NCBI GenBank assembly: GCA_947502595.1
Contig: CANNAM010000001.1
Coordinates: 342,988-406,987 of the forward strand
Length of the DNA: 64,000 nt
Direction: 5' to 3'
DNA from: an uncultured Marinicella sp.
GTDB taxonomy: Bacteria; Pseudomonadota; Gammaproteobacteria; Xanthomonadales; Marinicellaceae
In this document: positions 56,601 to 64,000 of the stretch, piece by piece
Position numbering within the stretch: position 1 is the first letter of the stretch
Layout: every line of letters starts with the position of its first letter
Program-made: the position numbers and the translations under genes
Notes under the pieces: model-generated
The model's database searches: none
Told to the model about the DNA's origin: nothing
Seen by the model: the letters and a program-made list of their open reading frames with translations, nothing else

Positions 56601-58567
56601 GTGCTTGGGAATCGGTTAAGCGCCATTTCCGTGAGTTAGGGGTTGATTGTCAGGCAGAAGATTTCAGTGTGGTCGGTATTGGCGACATGATGGGTGATGT
56701 GTTTGGTAATGGTATGTTGTTGTCCAAGCACATTTGTTTGAAGGCTGCATTCAATCACATGCATATTTTCTTAGACCCAAGTCCAGATTCAGCCAGTTCT
56801 TGGGAAGAGCGTCAAAGGTTGTTTAAACTGCCTCGGTCAAGCTGGGAAGACTACAACAAAGACTTGATTTCAAAAGGTGGAGGGGTGTTTTCTAAGTTTG
56901 ACAAAGCCATTCCAATTTCGCCTGAAGTGAAAGCCTGGTTGAAAATCAAAGACGACGAGTTGGCGCCACAAGATTTGATTAACAGGTTGTTGCTATCTGA
57001 AGTTGATTTGATTTGGAATGGTGGTATTGGCACCTATGTAAAAGGCGCTGATGAGAGTCATGCTGAAGTGGGTGACAGTGCCAACAATGCATTGCGAGTA
57101 GATGGTAAAAACCTGCGTTGTAAAGTGTTTGGCGAAGGAGGGAATTTAGGTTTTACCCAAAAAGGTCGAATTGAGTATGCCAAAAATGGTGGCAAAATCA
57201 ACACTGATTTCATTGATAACTCAGCTGGCGTAGACTGTTCTGACCACGAAGTTAACATCAAAATTTTACTCAAAGCGATGATGGAAGATGGTTTGTACGA
57301 CATCAAATCGCGCAATAAGTTATTGGCATCCATGACTGATAATGTCAGTGAGTTGGTGCTGAAAAATAATTACATGCAAACCCAAACTTTGAGCTTTATG
57401 GAGCATTTGAGTGCTGACAGGGTGGGCGCCAAAGCGCACTTAATCCGCTTGCTTGAAAGCAAAGGCTTGCTGGACCGTGAAATTGAATACTTGCCCAGTG
57501 ATGCCGAGTTAGAACGTCGCAGAATGAACAATGAAGGTCTGACTCGCCCTGAGTTGAGCGTGCTGCTGTCCTACTCTAAGTTGGATTTGTATGATCAGGT
57601 GCTTAAATCTAAGGTATTAGATGATCCTTGGTTGCGTCGCTTGTTGGTGGAGTACTTCCCTAAGAAGTTGCAAAAAGTTGATGCTAAATATTTAGACAAT
57701 CACCGTTTAAAACGAGAAATCATTGGCACCCTATTAACCAGTCAAGTTATCAACCGCATGGGCGCAACATTCGTTACCAGGATGCAAGAAGACACTGGTG
57801 CTGATGTGGGTGCCGTGTGCCAGGCGTTTTATATAGTTGTTGAGCTGTTTAAACTGAATGACTTGTGGCACGGTATTGAAGCCCATGACGGTCAAGTTGA
57901 TGTAGCCAATCAAATCCAAGCATTTGTAGCAATTTGGAAATTTGTCAGACAAACCATTCGCTGGGTGTTGAACAACTTAGGCCACAATTTAAACATTGAA
58001 AAGCAGTATGTTGCTTTACACAAAGGCGTCAGTCAATTCCGTAAAAACTTGAGCCAATATATCAATGATGCAGACGCAGCTTCAATGAAACGTGTAATCA
58101 ATGCTTTAGATAAACAAGGTTTTTCAACTGAGCTGGCACAAAACATTGCGGCCTTACCTTATTTAAGTTCGGCGCTTGATGTGGTGCGTGTGGCTAATGA
58201 CCAAAATGTATCTGTACAGCAGGCTGCTGACATGTATTTTCCATTGGGTAAAATGCTGAATTTGATTTGGCTACAGAACATGGTTGAAAAGCTGGAAGTC
58301 AATAACCAATGGCACGTTCATGCCCGAGGTGGTTTGCGTGATGATTTGACTGAACACCATGCACAATTGACGGCTTCTTTGCTTAAACGTTATGGTAAAC
58401 AGAAGAGCAGTGAGGTTGCATTGGCTGAGTGGAGTCAAGATTTTGGTCAACAAGTTAAAAATGTCAAAGACATGATGACTTCCATTAAACATGAGAAAAA
58501 CGTTGATTACCCAACTATTATGGTGGCAATTAACTCATTGAACCATTTGGTCACCGCGACCAAGTAG
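53651..58567 (+). CDS. gdhB: NAD-specific glutamate dehydrogenase, large (about 180 kDa) type
   Basis: A 1,638-residue cytoplasmic enzyme that deaminates glutamate to 2-oxoglutarate and ammonia with NAD+. A long N-terminal region (about 1-700) with ACT-like regulatory segments precedes the catalytic core (about 820-1250): MGKVARGGLRWSDRYEDFRT, NSIIVPVGSKGGFVVKKL, GIGDMMGDVFGNGML and FLDPSPDS. A helical C-terminal domain follows. Length fits the L-180 class found in Pseudomonas, Caulobacter and Streptomyces. Monocistronic, with a terminator after it. Confidence 0.95.
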   Translation: MQSLLTAEHKKFIKKFSNTVNQTDSPYKDSIKQMGKQMFTHMSIDEIESHESDYWVQTFNDMISSMSARKLKNPIIEVNHSKVDPSITQVLLVNDNIPFLVDSATMACAEFGLTIKLISHPILQIKGEDKNRVLIEKSKKGETQAKSLIYIEVNRINDQSEAKAFEQYLATVFGQIRTAVNDWKPMLKAMKNARGCLGKLQDDAVREQQQAFVDWLVDDNFTFLGYRKYARKKSQLVADENSGLGLLSPDLDANANDASQLAVEDYNINKQSDLVVITKVNVISKIHRKGNLDYIGLLETDEQGKVIAEHRFIGLFTSIATNTNSLKIPYINSKIKVLIKQFGFDPNSHSGKMLMHIIDTMPRDEVLQSNTKELFNAVYQSLVIQEKITTQVTARQDKFKRFCSFMVYVPRDLFNTSTRLKIQALLAAAVGGVEVEFAVAIDDSHYARLYVVIRDIKQFSAALLKTIKTDVIEVVTTWEDKLAATLKERLGGGESLRLMDKFKGSFPVAYREDVSPWVASFDVENADKLNGDGQIEMSLYAPRVKRQGDFRFKVFRHQHTIPLSEVLPDLENLGLHVVSERPYELQMADGQSIWVQDFDLNLASGKGLELDLVKDRFHEAFAQVVNGELESDPLNKLIILGGLSWRQINFLRGLVKYLLQTGLPYSQDYIEKAMIQNPHISRWIVELFTVKFSPRLDSVEPKKVRAYMDKFNEKFIIQCDHLNVELNQYQQDCVDKYVRSRKFSRTNMADKINKVIAALLDSVKSQDEDRIIRHVVDTIGAILRTNYYQLDKQGGFKPAISIKVDSSALDFLPKPVPYREIFVYSPRVEAIHLRMGKVARGGLRWSDRYEDFRTEVLGLMKAQNVKNSIIVPVGSKGGFVVKKLPTGGRDEVMAEVVNCYKIYIGSMLDITDNIKGKRIIAPENVVRHDGDDTYLVVAADKGTATFSDIANSISEERGFWLDDAFASGGSAGYDHKGMGITARGAWESVKRHFRELGVDCQAEDFSVVGIGDMMGDVFGNGMLLSKHICLKAAFNHMHIFLDPSPDSASSWEERQRLFKLPRSSWEDYNKDLISKGGGVFSKFDKAIPISPEVKAWLKIKDDELAPQDLINRLLLSEVDLIWNGGIGTYVKGADESHAEVGDSANNALRVDGKNLRCKVFGEGGNLGFTQKGRIEYAKNGGKINTDFIDNSAGVDCSDHEVNIKILLKAMMEDGLYDIKSRNKLLASMTDNVSELVLKNNYMQTQTLSFMEHLSADRVGAKAHLIRLLESKGLLDREIEYLPSDAELERRRMNNEGLTRPELSVLLSYSKLDLYDQVLKSKVLDDPWLRRLLVEYFPKKLQKVDAKYLDNHRLKREIIGTLLTSQVINRMGATFVTRMQEDTGADVGAVCQAFYIVVELFKLNDLWHGIEAHDGQVDVANQIQAFVAIWKFVRQTIRWVLNNLGHNLNIEKQYVALHKGVSQFRKNLSQYINDADAASMKRVINALDKQGFSTELAQNIAALPYLSSALDVVRVANDQNVSVQQAADMYFPLGKMLNLIWLQNMVEKLEVNNQWHVHARGGLRDDLTEHHAQLTASLLKRYGKQKSSEVALAEWSQDFGQQVKNVKDMMTSIKHEKNVDYPTIMVAINSLNHLVTATK

Positions 58568-58591
58568 TTAACCCGTTGCTGGGACAATCAC

Positions 58592-58625
58592 CCTTGAAGT
58601 ACCCCATTAATAAGGTGCTTCAAGG
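58592..58625 (+). terminator. Terminator after gdh
   Basis: A 12-bp stem, CCTTGAAGTACC with GGTGCTTCAAGG (one G-U), loop of 10 nt. The T-run begins about 5 nt later (GTTTTTAC), so it is slightly atypical. Confidence 0.75.
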
Positions 58626-58697
58626 ATGAGTTTTTACTTTTATTAAGGCTTAAACTGGGGCTTTGGCCAATGATTCCTAATTCTATTGAAAATTAGG

Positions 58698-58726
58698 TTG
58701 ACCCGTTATCTTTATTTAAGTAAAAT
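58698..58726 (+). promoter_or_regulatory. rplU-rpmA promoter
   Basis: TTGACC (58698-58703) and TAAAAT (58721-58726) are separated by exactly 17 nt and lie 40 nt before rplU. A good sigma70-type match. Confidence 0.8.
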
Positions 58727-58765
58727 CCCCGCTCATTTTAAGAACAACCTAATTGGAGTAGTTTC

Positions 58766-59074
58766 ATGCACGCAGTTGTAGCTACAGGTGGCAAGCAATA
58801 CAGAATCAAAGAAGGCGACATCATTAAAGTTGAGTCGTTGAAAGTTGAGGCTGGTGATAAAATTGAATTGGATCAAGTTTTAATGGTTTCAGATGGTGAG
58901 AACATTGAAATTGGTCAACCTTTATTGGACGGCAAAACCGTTTCAGCTGAAGTGTTGTCAAATGGCCGCCATAAAAAAGTAAGAATCATTAAATTCAAAA
59001 GACGTAAGCACCACATGAAACAAATGGGTCATCGTCAGAATTTTACTGAATTGAAAATCACAAAAATAGGATAA
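58766..59074 (+). CDS. rplU: 50S ribosomal protein L21
   Basis: A 102-residue L21: [20 protein letters not shown] at the start and the basic C-terminal [24 protein letters not shown] precedes the ATG. First gene of rplU-rpmA, immediately upstream of obgE as in most bacteria. Confidence 0.98.
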   Translation: MHAVVATGGKQYRIKEGDIIKVESLKVEAGDKIELDQVLMVSDGENIEIGQPLLDGKTVSAEVLSNGRHKKVRIIKFKRRKHHMKQMGHRQNFTELKITKIG

Positions 59075-59087
59075 GAGGTAAAACGTC

Positions 59088-59348
59088 ATGGCTCATAAGA
59101 AAGCAGCAGGTAGTACTAATAACGGTCGCGATTCAAATCCTAAGTACCTTGGTGTCAAAATGTATGGTGGTCAAGCAGCCACTGCAGGTAACATTTTGGT
59201 GCGTCAAAGAGGCACTAAGTTTCATGCTGGTGATAATGTTGGCATGGGTAAAGATCACACTTTGTTTGCGTTAAAAGATGGTGTGGTTAAATTTGTTAAG
59301 AAAGGCAAAAATTACCGTCAATACGTAACCGTAGAATTACAAAGTTAA
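59088..59348 (+). CDS. rpmA: 50S ribosomal protein L27
   Basis: An 86-residue L27. [20 protein letters not shown] and [19 protein letters not shown] are diagnostic. The N-terminus reaches the peptidyl-transferase centre and begins directly with MAHKK, so no Firmicutes-type cleaved extension is present. Confidence 0.98.
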   Translation: MAHKKAAGSTNNGRDSNPKYLGVKMYGGQAATAGNILVRQRGTKFHAGDNVGMGKDHTLFALKDGVVKFVKKGKNYRQYVTVELQS

Positions 59349-59380
59349 GAACCAACAGCGTTCTGCAAACTAAACAATTA

Positions 59381-59408
59381 AAAGCTCACTGGTCAGTGGG
59401 CTTTTTTT
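59381..59408 (+). terminator. Terminator between rpmA and obgE
   Basis: AAAGCTCACT/AGTGGGCTTT (59381-59390 and 59395-59404, one wobble) with loop GGTC, followed by T's. It separates the ribosomal genes from obgE, at least partly. Confidence 0.88.
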
Positions 59409-59433
59409 GTACAGAGACCCATAAGATAATCCC

Positions 59434-60459
59434 ATGAAATTTGTTGATGAAGTAAAAATAACGGTTAAAGCAGGCAATGGTGGCAGTGGATCCGCCAGTT
59501 TTCGTCGTGAGAAATTTGTGGCTTATGGTGGACCTGATGGTGGTGATGGTGGTCATGGAGGCAGTGTGATTCTTCAGGGTGATCAAGGCTTGAATACTTT
59601 GGTGGATTTCCGACACAAAAAGCGTTTTGATGCCAGTAATGGAAAATCTGGTAAAGGGCGTCAAATGTACGGCAAGGGGGGCGATGATTTAATCATCAGG
59701 GTGCCAACAGGTACCGAGGTCTATGACCTTGAAACCGATCAAAAGTTAGGTGATATCACAGCACATCATCAGGAGTTGGTGATTGCTCAAGGTGGTAAAG
59801 GTGGTTTAGGTAATATGCATTTTAAAAGCTCGGTAAACCGTGCGCCTAAACAGTTTACCTCTGGCGAAGCTGGACAATTACGTGAAATTAAATTGGAGCT
59901 CAAAGTATTGGCAGATGTGGGGTTGTTGGGTTTTCCCAATGCCGGCAAGTCAACTTTTGTAAACGCCATATCTAAAGCCCGGCCTAAAATAGCCGATTAC
60001 CCTTTCACCACTTTATACCCAGCATTGGGCGTGGTGCCAATTGACGCAGACACCAGTTTCGTGGTGGCTGACATCCCGGGAATCATAGAAGGCGCAGCAG
60101 AGGGTGCTGGATTGGGTATCCAGTTTTTGAAGCATTTGCAAAGAACTGGTTTGTTGTTACATATGATTGAGCTGCCAGCCTATGAAGGCATGTCTGATCC
60201 AGTAGAACAATTCCATCAGCTGTCAGAAGAATTGGTTAAGTTTTCAGAGCAATTAGAAGAAAAGCAGCGTTGGTTGGTATTCACCAAGGCCGACGTGACT
60301 ACAACAGCAGAAGCGGAGCAACTGGCCAGTGAATATGCACAAAAAATTGGCTGGCAGGACAAGTACTATTTAATTTCCTCAATCAATAAAACCGGTCTTC
60401 AGCCGTTAATTAAAGACATTGCTGATTACCTGTTTGCAGATCAGGATGAATGGGCTTAG
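59434..60459 (+). CDS. obgE: Obg/CgtA GTPase
   Basis: A 341-residue ribosome-assembly GTPase. The Gly-rich Obg fold occupies residues 1-158 (GGPDGGDGGHGGSVI, GKGGLGNMHFKSS). The G domain has G1 GFPNAGKST, switch I YPFTTLYPALGVV, G3 DIPGIIEGAAEGAG and G4 FTKADV. It lacks the long acidic C-terminal tail of E. coli ObgE. It converges with the LysR gene; the two stops overlap by 4 nt. Confidence 0.97.
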   Translation: MKFVDEVKITVKAGNGGSGSASFRREKFVAYGGPDGGDGGHGGSVILQGDQGLNTLVDFRHKKRFDASNGKSGKGRQMYGKGGDDLIIRVPTGTEVYDLETDQKLGDITAHHQELVIAQGGKGGLGNMHFKSSVNRAPKQFTSGEAGQLREIKLELKVLADVGLLGFPNAGKSTFVNAISKARPKIADYPFTTLYPALGVVPIDADTSFVVADIPGIIEGAAEGAGLGIQFLKHLQRTGLLLHMIELPAYEGMSDPVEQFHQLSEELVKFSEQLEEKQRWLVFTKADVTTTAEAEQLASEYAQKIGWQDKYYLISSINKTGLQPLIKDIADYLFADQDEWA

Positions 60460-61409
60460 TGAGTTTTGTCTTGAACCAGCTGATTTTCCAGCTGTTCGAC
60501 TTGTTGTTTGAACTGTTCGGCTTCAGCCAACAGCCATTGGCGTATCATTTGTAGTTTTTGGTCGTTGGCGGTACTTTCTGGGTAGACCAAGTAGTACGAC
60601 ATCTTGCCTTTGATTTTTATATCAAAAGGCGCGACCAATAGGTTGCGGTTGATGTCATCTAACACCAAGGGTGTTCTGCCCAGTGCAAATCCCTGGTGAT
60701 TCTCAACTGCATTCAACATCATTACCATGTGACTGAATCGGGTGCCCCTTAAATTGGGTTTTGCCTCGATTCCTGCTGCGGCAAACCAGTCATGCCAATC
60801 TTCGGTGGTGAAATCGTTGTGGCATAAATTGGCTTGTAGTAATTTCTCGGTGGTTAAATTGCCTTTAAAGGAATCGTACAATTGTTTAGAGCAGACTGGA
60901 AACACTTCTTCTTCGAGTAAAAGTTCGCTTTTTAAGCCTGGGTAGTTGGGCTCGGTGGCGTACCTGATGGCAATGTCACAATCGTCTTTTTTAAAGTCAG
61001 TCAGCCATTCAAATGCAGAAATCCTGACATCCAATGATTCGTACTGTTGCTGAAATCGCCAAATTCTTTTGGACAACCATTTGGTGGCAAAAGAGGGCAG
61101 TACAGAAATATTCAGAGTACCAGTGGTGTCTTTGTTTTTTAATTGCCGGGTTGCTATTTCAATGCTTTCTAATGCAGATCTGACTGACATCAAGTAGAGT
61201 CTTCCTTCAAAAGTCAGTTTCAATGCACGGTTGAATCGCTCAAATAATTTAACGCCTGTGAATTCTTCAAGGTTTTTAATTTGATGGCTGATGGCTGCTT
61301 GGGTTACATGCAATTCTTGGGCGGCCAATGTGAAGCTCAGTAAGCGAGCAGAAGCTTCAAATGCCTTGATGGCGCGCAATGGTGGGATGTTCTTATATTT
61401 TGTGCTCAT
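60456..61409 (-). CDS. GcvA-like LysR-family transcriptional regulator
   Basis: A 317-residue regulator. The N-terminal winged HTH (about 8-66) reads LRAIKAFEASARLLSFTLAA, then LHVTQAAISHQIKNLEEFTG, close to GcvA. The substrate-binding domain (about 95-300) has two alpha/beta lobes, and a Gln/Glu-rich tail follows. GcvA controls glycine cleavage genes and relatives control ampC-type genes; the target here is unknown. It is divergent from the small-RNA candidate and the second cyclase. Confidence 0.9.
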   Translation of the reverse strand: MSTKYKNIPPLRAIKAFEASARLLSFTLAAQELHVTQAAISHQIKNLEEFTGVKLFERFNRALKLTFEGRLYLMSVRSALESIEIATRQLKNKDTTGTLNISVLPSFATKWLSKRIWRFQQQYESLDVRISAFEWLTDFKKDDCDIAIRYATEPNYPGLKSELLLEEEVFPVCSKQLYDSFKGNLTTEKLLQANLCHNDFTTEDWHDWFAAAGIEAKPNLRGTRFSHMVMMLNAVENHQGFALGRTPLVLDDINRNLLVAPFDIKIKGKMSYYLVYPESTANDQKLQMIRQWLLAEAEQFKQQVEQLENQLVQDKTH

Positions 61410-61658
61410 TTAGGTAATTCATTGATTTCGGATTAGTGTAACTTATCCGAAGCATAAAAACAATTAGCTTGCCAATGGCTAAAATGGTTGTAAAATACAC
61501 CTCGATTGGCAATTCAAACGACTGTTTAATTTTTTTTAAGTTAATTAAAATAATTTGAACTTTCTTTGGATTGAGCCCTCAAAGGGTATAAGTGAAATGA
61601 TTTAAACAGACTTTATTGTCTTCACATTATATTCATATTTGCTGGGTATAATTAAGTT

Positions 61659-61791
61659 TTACAATTTTCATTGTTCCCCTGAAATCGCAAGATTTCATGT
61701 ATGTGATCATCACATACGAAAATAGCTGAGGTTTTCCTCCCTCTTCCTCAGCGTTATACTTAAGGCGTCATGAATTTGACGCCTTTTTTTT
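61659..61791 (+). ncRNA. Candidate small RNA with CU-rich anti-Shine-Dalgarno loop
   Basis: A perfect TATAAT (61647-61652) predicts a start near 61659. A -35 is weak (TTCACA at 61621 with 20-nt spacing). Four stem-loops follow. SL1 TGAAATC-GCAA-GATTTCA (61680-61697) has a GNRA tetraloop. SL2 is GTATGTGA/TCACATAC (61699-61706 and 61710-61717). SL3 GCTGAGG/CCTCAGC (61725-61731 and 61746-61752) has loop TTTTCCTCCCTCTT. SL4 is an intrinsic terminator. There is no ORF beyond an 11-codon frame. The loop could pair with GGAGG-type ribosome-binding sites, as in known CU-rich regulatory RNAs. It is 156 nt upstream of a GGDEF gene and could alternatively be that gene's attenuated leader. Confidence 0.65.
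61762..61791 (+). terminator. Rho-independent terminator of the small-RNA candidate
   Basis: AAGGCGTCA/TGACGCCTT (61762-61770 and 61777-61785) with loop TGAATT, followed by T's. Nine perfect pairs. Confidence 0.93.
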
Positions 61792-61946
61792 ATCCAAAAT
61801 ATATACCCAGGTTTGTGTAATTTAAAATGTGTGGTGAATTTTTAGGTAAAATTAACCCCATCTCTGTAATTTGGTGGTAAATTATTGGTGCTGTTCTGAG
61901 TTTTTATTGTCTTTACTGACTTTGCTTCGAAGTATTCAGAATCAAT

Positions 61947-62840
61947 TTGATTAAACTACCGGTGATTATTTTGCTGAATTTAAAAAAACTGTTTTCAATC
62001 ATTATTGCGGTCATAGGTTTTGTTTCTTATGATTATATTTACACAGAGACGATAGATGAAATCCGAGTTTTTAACGTCTTCATAGAGTTTTCTTTTTCTA
62101 TGCTTTCAGCCATTTTATTCCTCTCAATAGACAGCTTAAAAGGTAAGTCTTACTATAAGTTCTTGAGTATTGGGTTTTTCATGGTGTTTGTGTCTATGTT
62201 GGTTGATGGGCTCGACCAATTCTATTGGCACAGCCAATTCTACACAGCCATTTGGGAAAAAATCACCTTATTGATTGGTTTCATCATGTTGTTCATTGGT
62301 GTTAAAGAGTGGTTAGTAGACCATGCCTTGATGAATGAACAATTAAAAACCTTGGCCAATACCGATGAACTGACTGGTTTATATAACCGCCGGGGCATGT
62401 TAAGTAAGATTTCTGCAATGAATGAAAAGGCCATCATAAACAACCAGTCATTGTCATTTATTATTGCAGATTTAGATGATTTTAAGATTTACAATGACAC
62501 CATGGGTCATGTAGCAGGTGATAAGTTTTTGGCCGACCTAGGTAATTCCTTGTATGGTATGATCAGTAAAAATGCCGCAATAGGACGTTGGGGCGGTGAA
62601 GAGTTTGCAATTTGTAAAATTGGCGCAGACTTGGCTACAGCTTATGAGTTTGCTGAAAAAATTCGCACTGCTGTTGCTGGCATACCACTGCCTGAAGCCA
62701 TGCACAAAGACAATATGACCCTCAGTCTTGGCGTCAGTCAAAAACGCCCTGATGAATCATTTATGGACGCCATTCGGCGGGCCGATCGATTTTTATATAC
62801 AGCTAAAAATAACGGCAAGAATCAGACTGTCAGTGAGTGA
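61947..62840 (+). CDS. Membrane diguanylate cyclase (GGDEF), degenerate I-site
   Basis: About 297 residues from TTG 61947; GTG 61962 or TTG 61971 are also possible, and no strong ribosome-binding site is visible. Four hydrophobic segments (about 5-27, 43-60, 70-88 and 105-125) precede a GGDEF domain (about 138-295). The domain has TDELTGLYNRRGML, IADLDDFKIYNDTMGHVAGD and RWGGEEF, so it is probably active. The I-site position reads SKNA instead of RxxD. It lies downstream of the small-RNA terminator. Confidence 0.88.
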   Translation: MIKLPVIILLNLKKLFSIIIAVIGFVSYDYIYTETIDEIRVFNVFIEFSFSMLSAILFLSIDSLKGKSYYKFLSIGFFMVFVSMLVDGLDQFYWHSQFYTAIWEKITLLIGFIMLFIGVKEWLVDHALMNEQLKTLANTDELTGLYNRRGMLSKISAMNEKAIINNQSLSFIIADLDDFKIYNDTMGHVAGDKFLADLGNSLYGMISKNAAIGRWGGEEFAICKIGADLATAYEFAEKIRTAVAGIPLPEAMHKDNMTLSLGVSQKRPDESFMDAIRRADRFLYTAKNNGKNQTVSE

Positions 62841-62942
62841 ATGCCAAGATCCTGCTGAAAATAGAATAAGTCTTTAGAGTCCTTGATTCTGTCCAGATGT
62901 TTCACCATAATGCATACTTTAAAATACAATTGAGGGTTGAAT

Positions 62943-63647
62943 TTGAATCATTTTATTGAAGTTTATGAGCAGGCATTGGATGCAGCGTTTTGTCAAAAGT
63001 GTTTAGATAAATTCAACCAAAGCAGTGAGCAACAAAAAGGACGCACTGGCCATGGTGTTGATTTAATTAAGAAAAACAGCACCGATATCACCATCACCCA
63101 TTCTGAGCATTGGCAGCAAGAGGTCAATCATTTGCAACAAGTGGTGTTGAACGGTTTGGTGGCCTATGTCAGAAAATACCCCTTTGTATTGGTGGGTTCT
63201 ATTGCATTACAAGTAGAAACACCCAATGGTATCGAACAAATATCTTATGTAGATATTCCAAAAATCAATGATGAGTCACTGGGAAAACTGATCCAAGCCG
63301 TGTTTCGTTTAGGTGCCATCAATATACAAAAGTATAAGCAAAATGAGGGCGGTTACTTCTATTATCACTCTGAAATTTACCCGCACCCCAATGATGTTGA
63401 GAATGATGCATTGCACCGCAAATTACTGTGGATGTTTTACCTGAATGATGTGGAAGAGGGTGGTGAAACCGAATTTTATCATCAGCAATTGGTGACCAAA
63501 CCAAAACAAGGCAGCCTGGTGATAGCGCCAGCTGGATTCACCCACACGCACAGGGGTAATATGCCGATTTCAAATGATAAATATATTTTTACTTCTTGGG
63601 TTTTGTACCAAAGGGCAGCAAATTTATATGGTGGCAATACAAAATAG
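62943..63647 (+). CDS. 2-oxoglutarate/Fe(II)-dependent oxygenase family protein
   Basis: About 234 residues from TTG 62943, which has GAGGG at good spacing; TTG 62937 is too close to it. The C-terminal double-stranded beta-helix shows YYHSEIYP (metal His and acidic residue as H-x-E), LLWMFYLNDVEEGGETEFYH, KPKQGSLVIAPAGFTHTHRG (distal His) and KYIFTSWVLY. Related to prolyl-4-hydroxylase-like oxygenases. Substrate unknown. Not in an operon with recognisable partners. Confidence 0.82.
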   Translation: MNHFIEVYEQALDAAFCQKCLDKFNQSSEQQKGRTGHGVDLIKKNSTDITITHSEHWQQEVNHLQQVVLNGLVAYVRKYPFVLVGSIALQVETPNGIEQISYVDIPKINDESLGKLIQAVFRLGAINIQKYKQNEGGYFYYHSEIYPHPNDVENDALHRKLLWMFYLNDVEEGGETEFYHQQLVTKPKQGSLVIAPAGFTHTHRGNMPISNDKYIFTSWVLYQRAANLYGGNTK

Positions 63648-63876
63648 CGAGTATTTAGCCACTGAATCGGCGAGACTGGGGTTTATTAATTAATCATAAA
63701 AAGAGTTTGCAGTTTGGCAGCATATTCGCTGTTGGGTTTTCCATATTATTATTTCAGCCTTCATAATGGTTAAACCAATAAATAACATTAAAAGGTGTTG
63801 GAATAGAAAATATCTTCATATTTCTACAAATATATTTGTTTTAATTGAATTAATTTATATATTGTTCTATTGTTGT

Positions 63877-64000
63877 TGAGGTGACCAGCCCAATAAACCA
63901 CTACCAATTGTAAAGAGAGACTTTTACATCAAGAAAGCATGCTTTCTTGATGTTGCTTAGCGAATTCAGCTGGTGTCAGCATATTTAACCCGCCATGCGG
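63877..64000 (-). mobile_element. IS3-family insertion sequence, cut by the window edge
   Basis: One end of an element. Its terminal sequence seems to begin TGAGGTGACCAGCCC at 63877, in the TG...CA form of IS3-family ends. The transposase C-terminus follows 52 nt inside. The other end, inverted repeat partner and target duplication lie beyond the window, so the boundary is inferred. Confidence 0.7.
63929..64000 (-). CDS. IS3-family transposase OrfB, C-terminal fragment in window
   Basis: Minus-strand frame open to the right edge: PHGGLNMLTPAEFAKQHQES then MLS and stop. The R-P-H-x-x-L-x-x-x-T-P-x-E-F/Y pattern at the end of the integrase (rve) domain is typical of IS3-group OrfB. Only the last 23 codons are visible. 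Confidence 0.8.
   Translation of the reverse strand, partial: PHGGLNMLTPAEFAKQHQESMLS

Noticed and set aside
61703..61715. CRP site TGTGATCATCACA
   Set aside because: The half-sites are separated by 3 nt instead of 6, and the dyad lies inside the predicted transcript as a hairpin.
61680..61791. c-di-GMP (GEMM) riboswitch upstream of the GGDEF gene
   Set aside because: The conserved GEMM core (GGGCAAACC and GGGACGCAAAGCC-like segments) is absent despite a GNRA loop.

Overview
The window is about 64 kb of gammaproteobacterial chromosome with moderately low G+C by eye. The assignment rests on housekeeping neighbourhoods typical of that class: pilNOPQ; trxB-aat near ftsK; lolA-rarA-crcB; rpiA, fau, 6S RNA and zapA; rplM-rpsI; fadI-fadJ; a 1,638-residue NAD-glutamate dehydrogenase; rplU-rpmA-obgE. 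Many exported proteins, a C-terminal tail ending ASGFE and an IPTL-like motif recall marine genera such as Marinicella. That genus-level guess is inference only.

Layout. 1-6.6 kb: the end of a type IV pilus assembly operon (pilN cut by the window edge, pilO, pilP, pilQ), followed by a large Ig-like lipoprotein where aroK/aroB often sit. 6.7-14.4 kb: an RND efflux operon with one adaptor and two inner-membrane pumps. 14.5-22.3 kb: a 2-Cys peroxiredoxin, an SprT-like protein, a cyclophilin-type lipoprotein, aat and trxB on the minus strand, a secreted sugar dehydrogenase and ftsK. 22.3-31.8 kb: an accessory block separating ftsK from lolA. It holds a DsrE-like protein, two small paralogous DUF6916-like proteins, a GNAT acetyltransferase, three tandem phage-tail-collar proteins preceded by a 22-codon ORF with a consensus ribosome-binding site, and a 1,937-residue repeat and beta-helix surface protein. 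32.0-35.3 kb: the lolA-rarA-crcB-(TolB-like) operon, ending at a tRNA-Arg(CCU).

35.4-44.7 kb looks like a copper-resistance island next to that tRNA. A tyrosine-recombinase remnant lies just beyond the tRNA 3' end. It is followed by a DUF411 protein, CopC, CopD, a second CopC, CopB and multicopper oxidase CopA, the CopRS two-component system, an NTF2-like protein and a DUF305 protein. Two related ACA-N4-TGTAAT operator-like sites probably tie the cluster to CopR.

44.8-63.6 kb returns to core genes: rpiA, fau, a well-supported 6S RNA, zapA, a ZapB-like coiled coil, ygfB, rplM-rpsI, a diguanylate cyclase, fadIJ with a palindromic operator in its promoter, gdh, rplU-rpmA, obgE, a GcvA-like LysR regulator, a second diguanylate cyclase and a 2OG-Fe(II) oxygenase. 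Between the LysR gene and the second cyclase is a likely unannotated small RNA: a TATAAT box, four stem-loops (one with a CU-rich anti-Shine-Dalgarno loop) and an intrinsic terminator. The right edge cuts into an IS3-type insertion sequence.

The strongest candidates for something undescribed are the small RNA at 61.66-61.79 kb, the tail-collar/DUF6916/giant-protein locus with its leader ORF, and the decayed integrase bordering the copper island. All functions are read from sequence and family knowledge; no database search was run.
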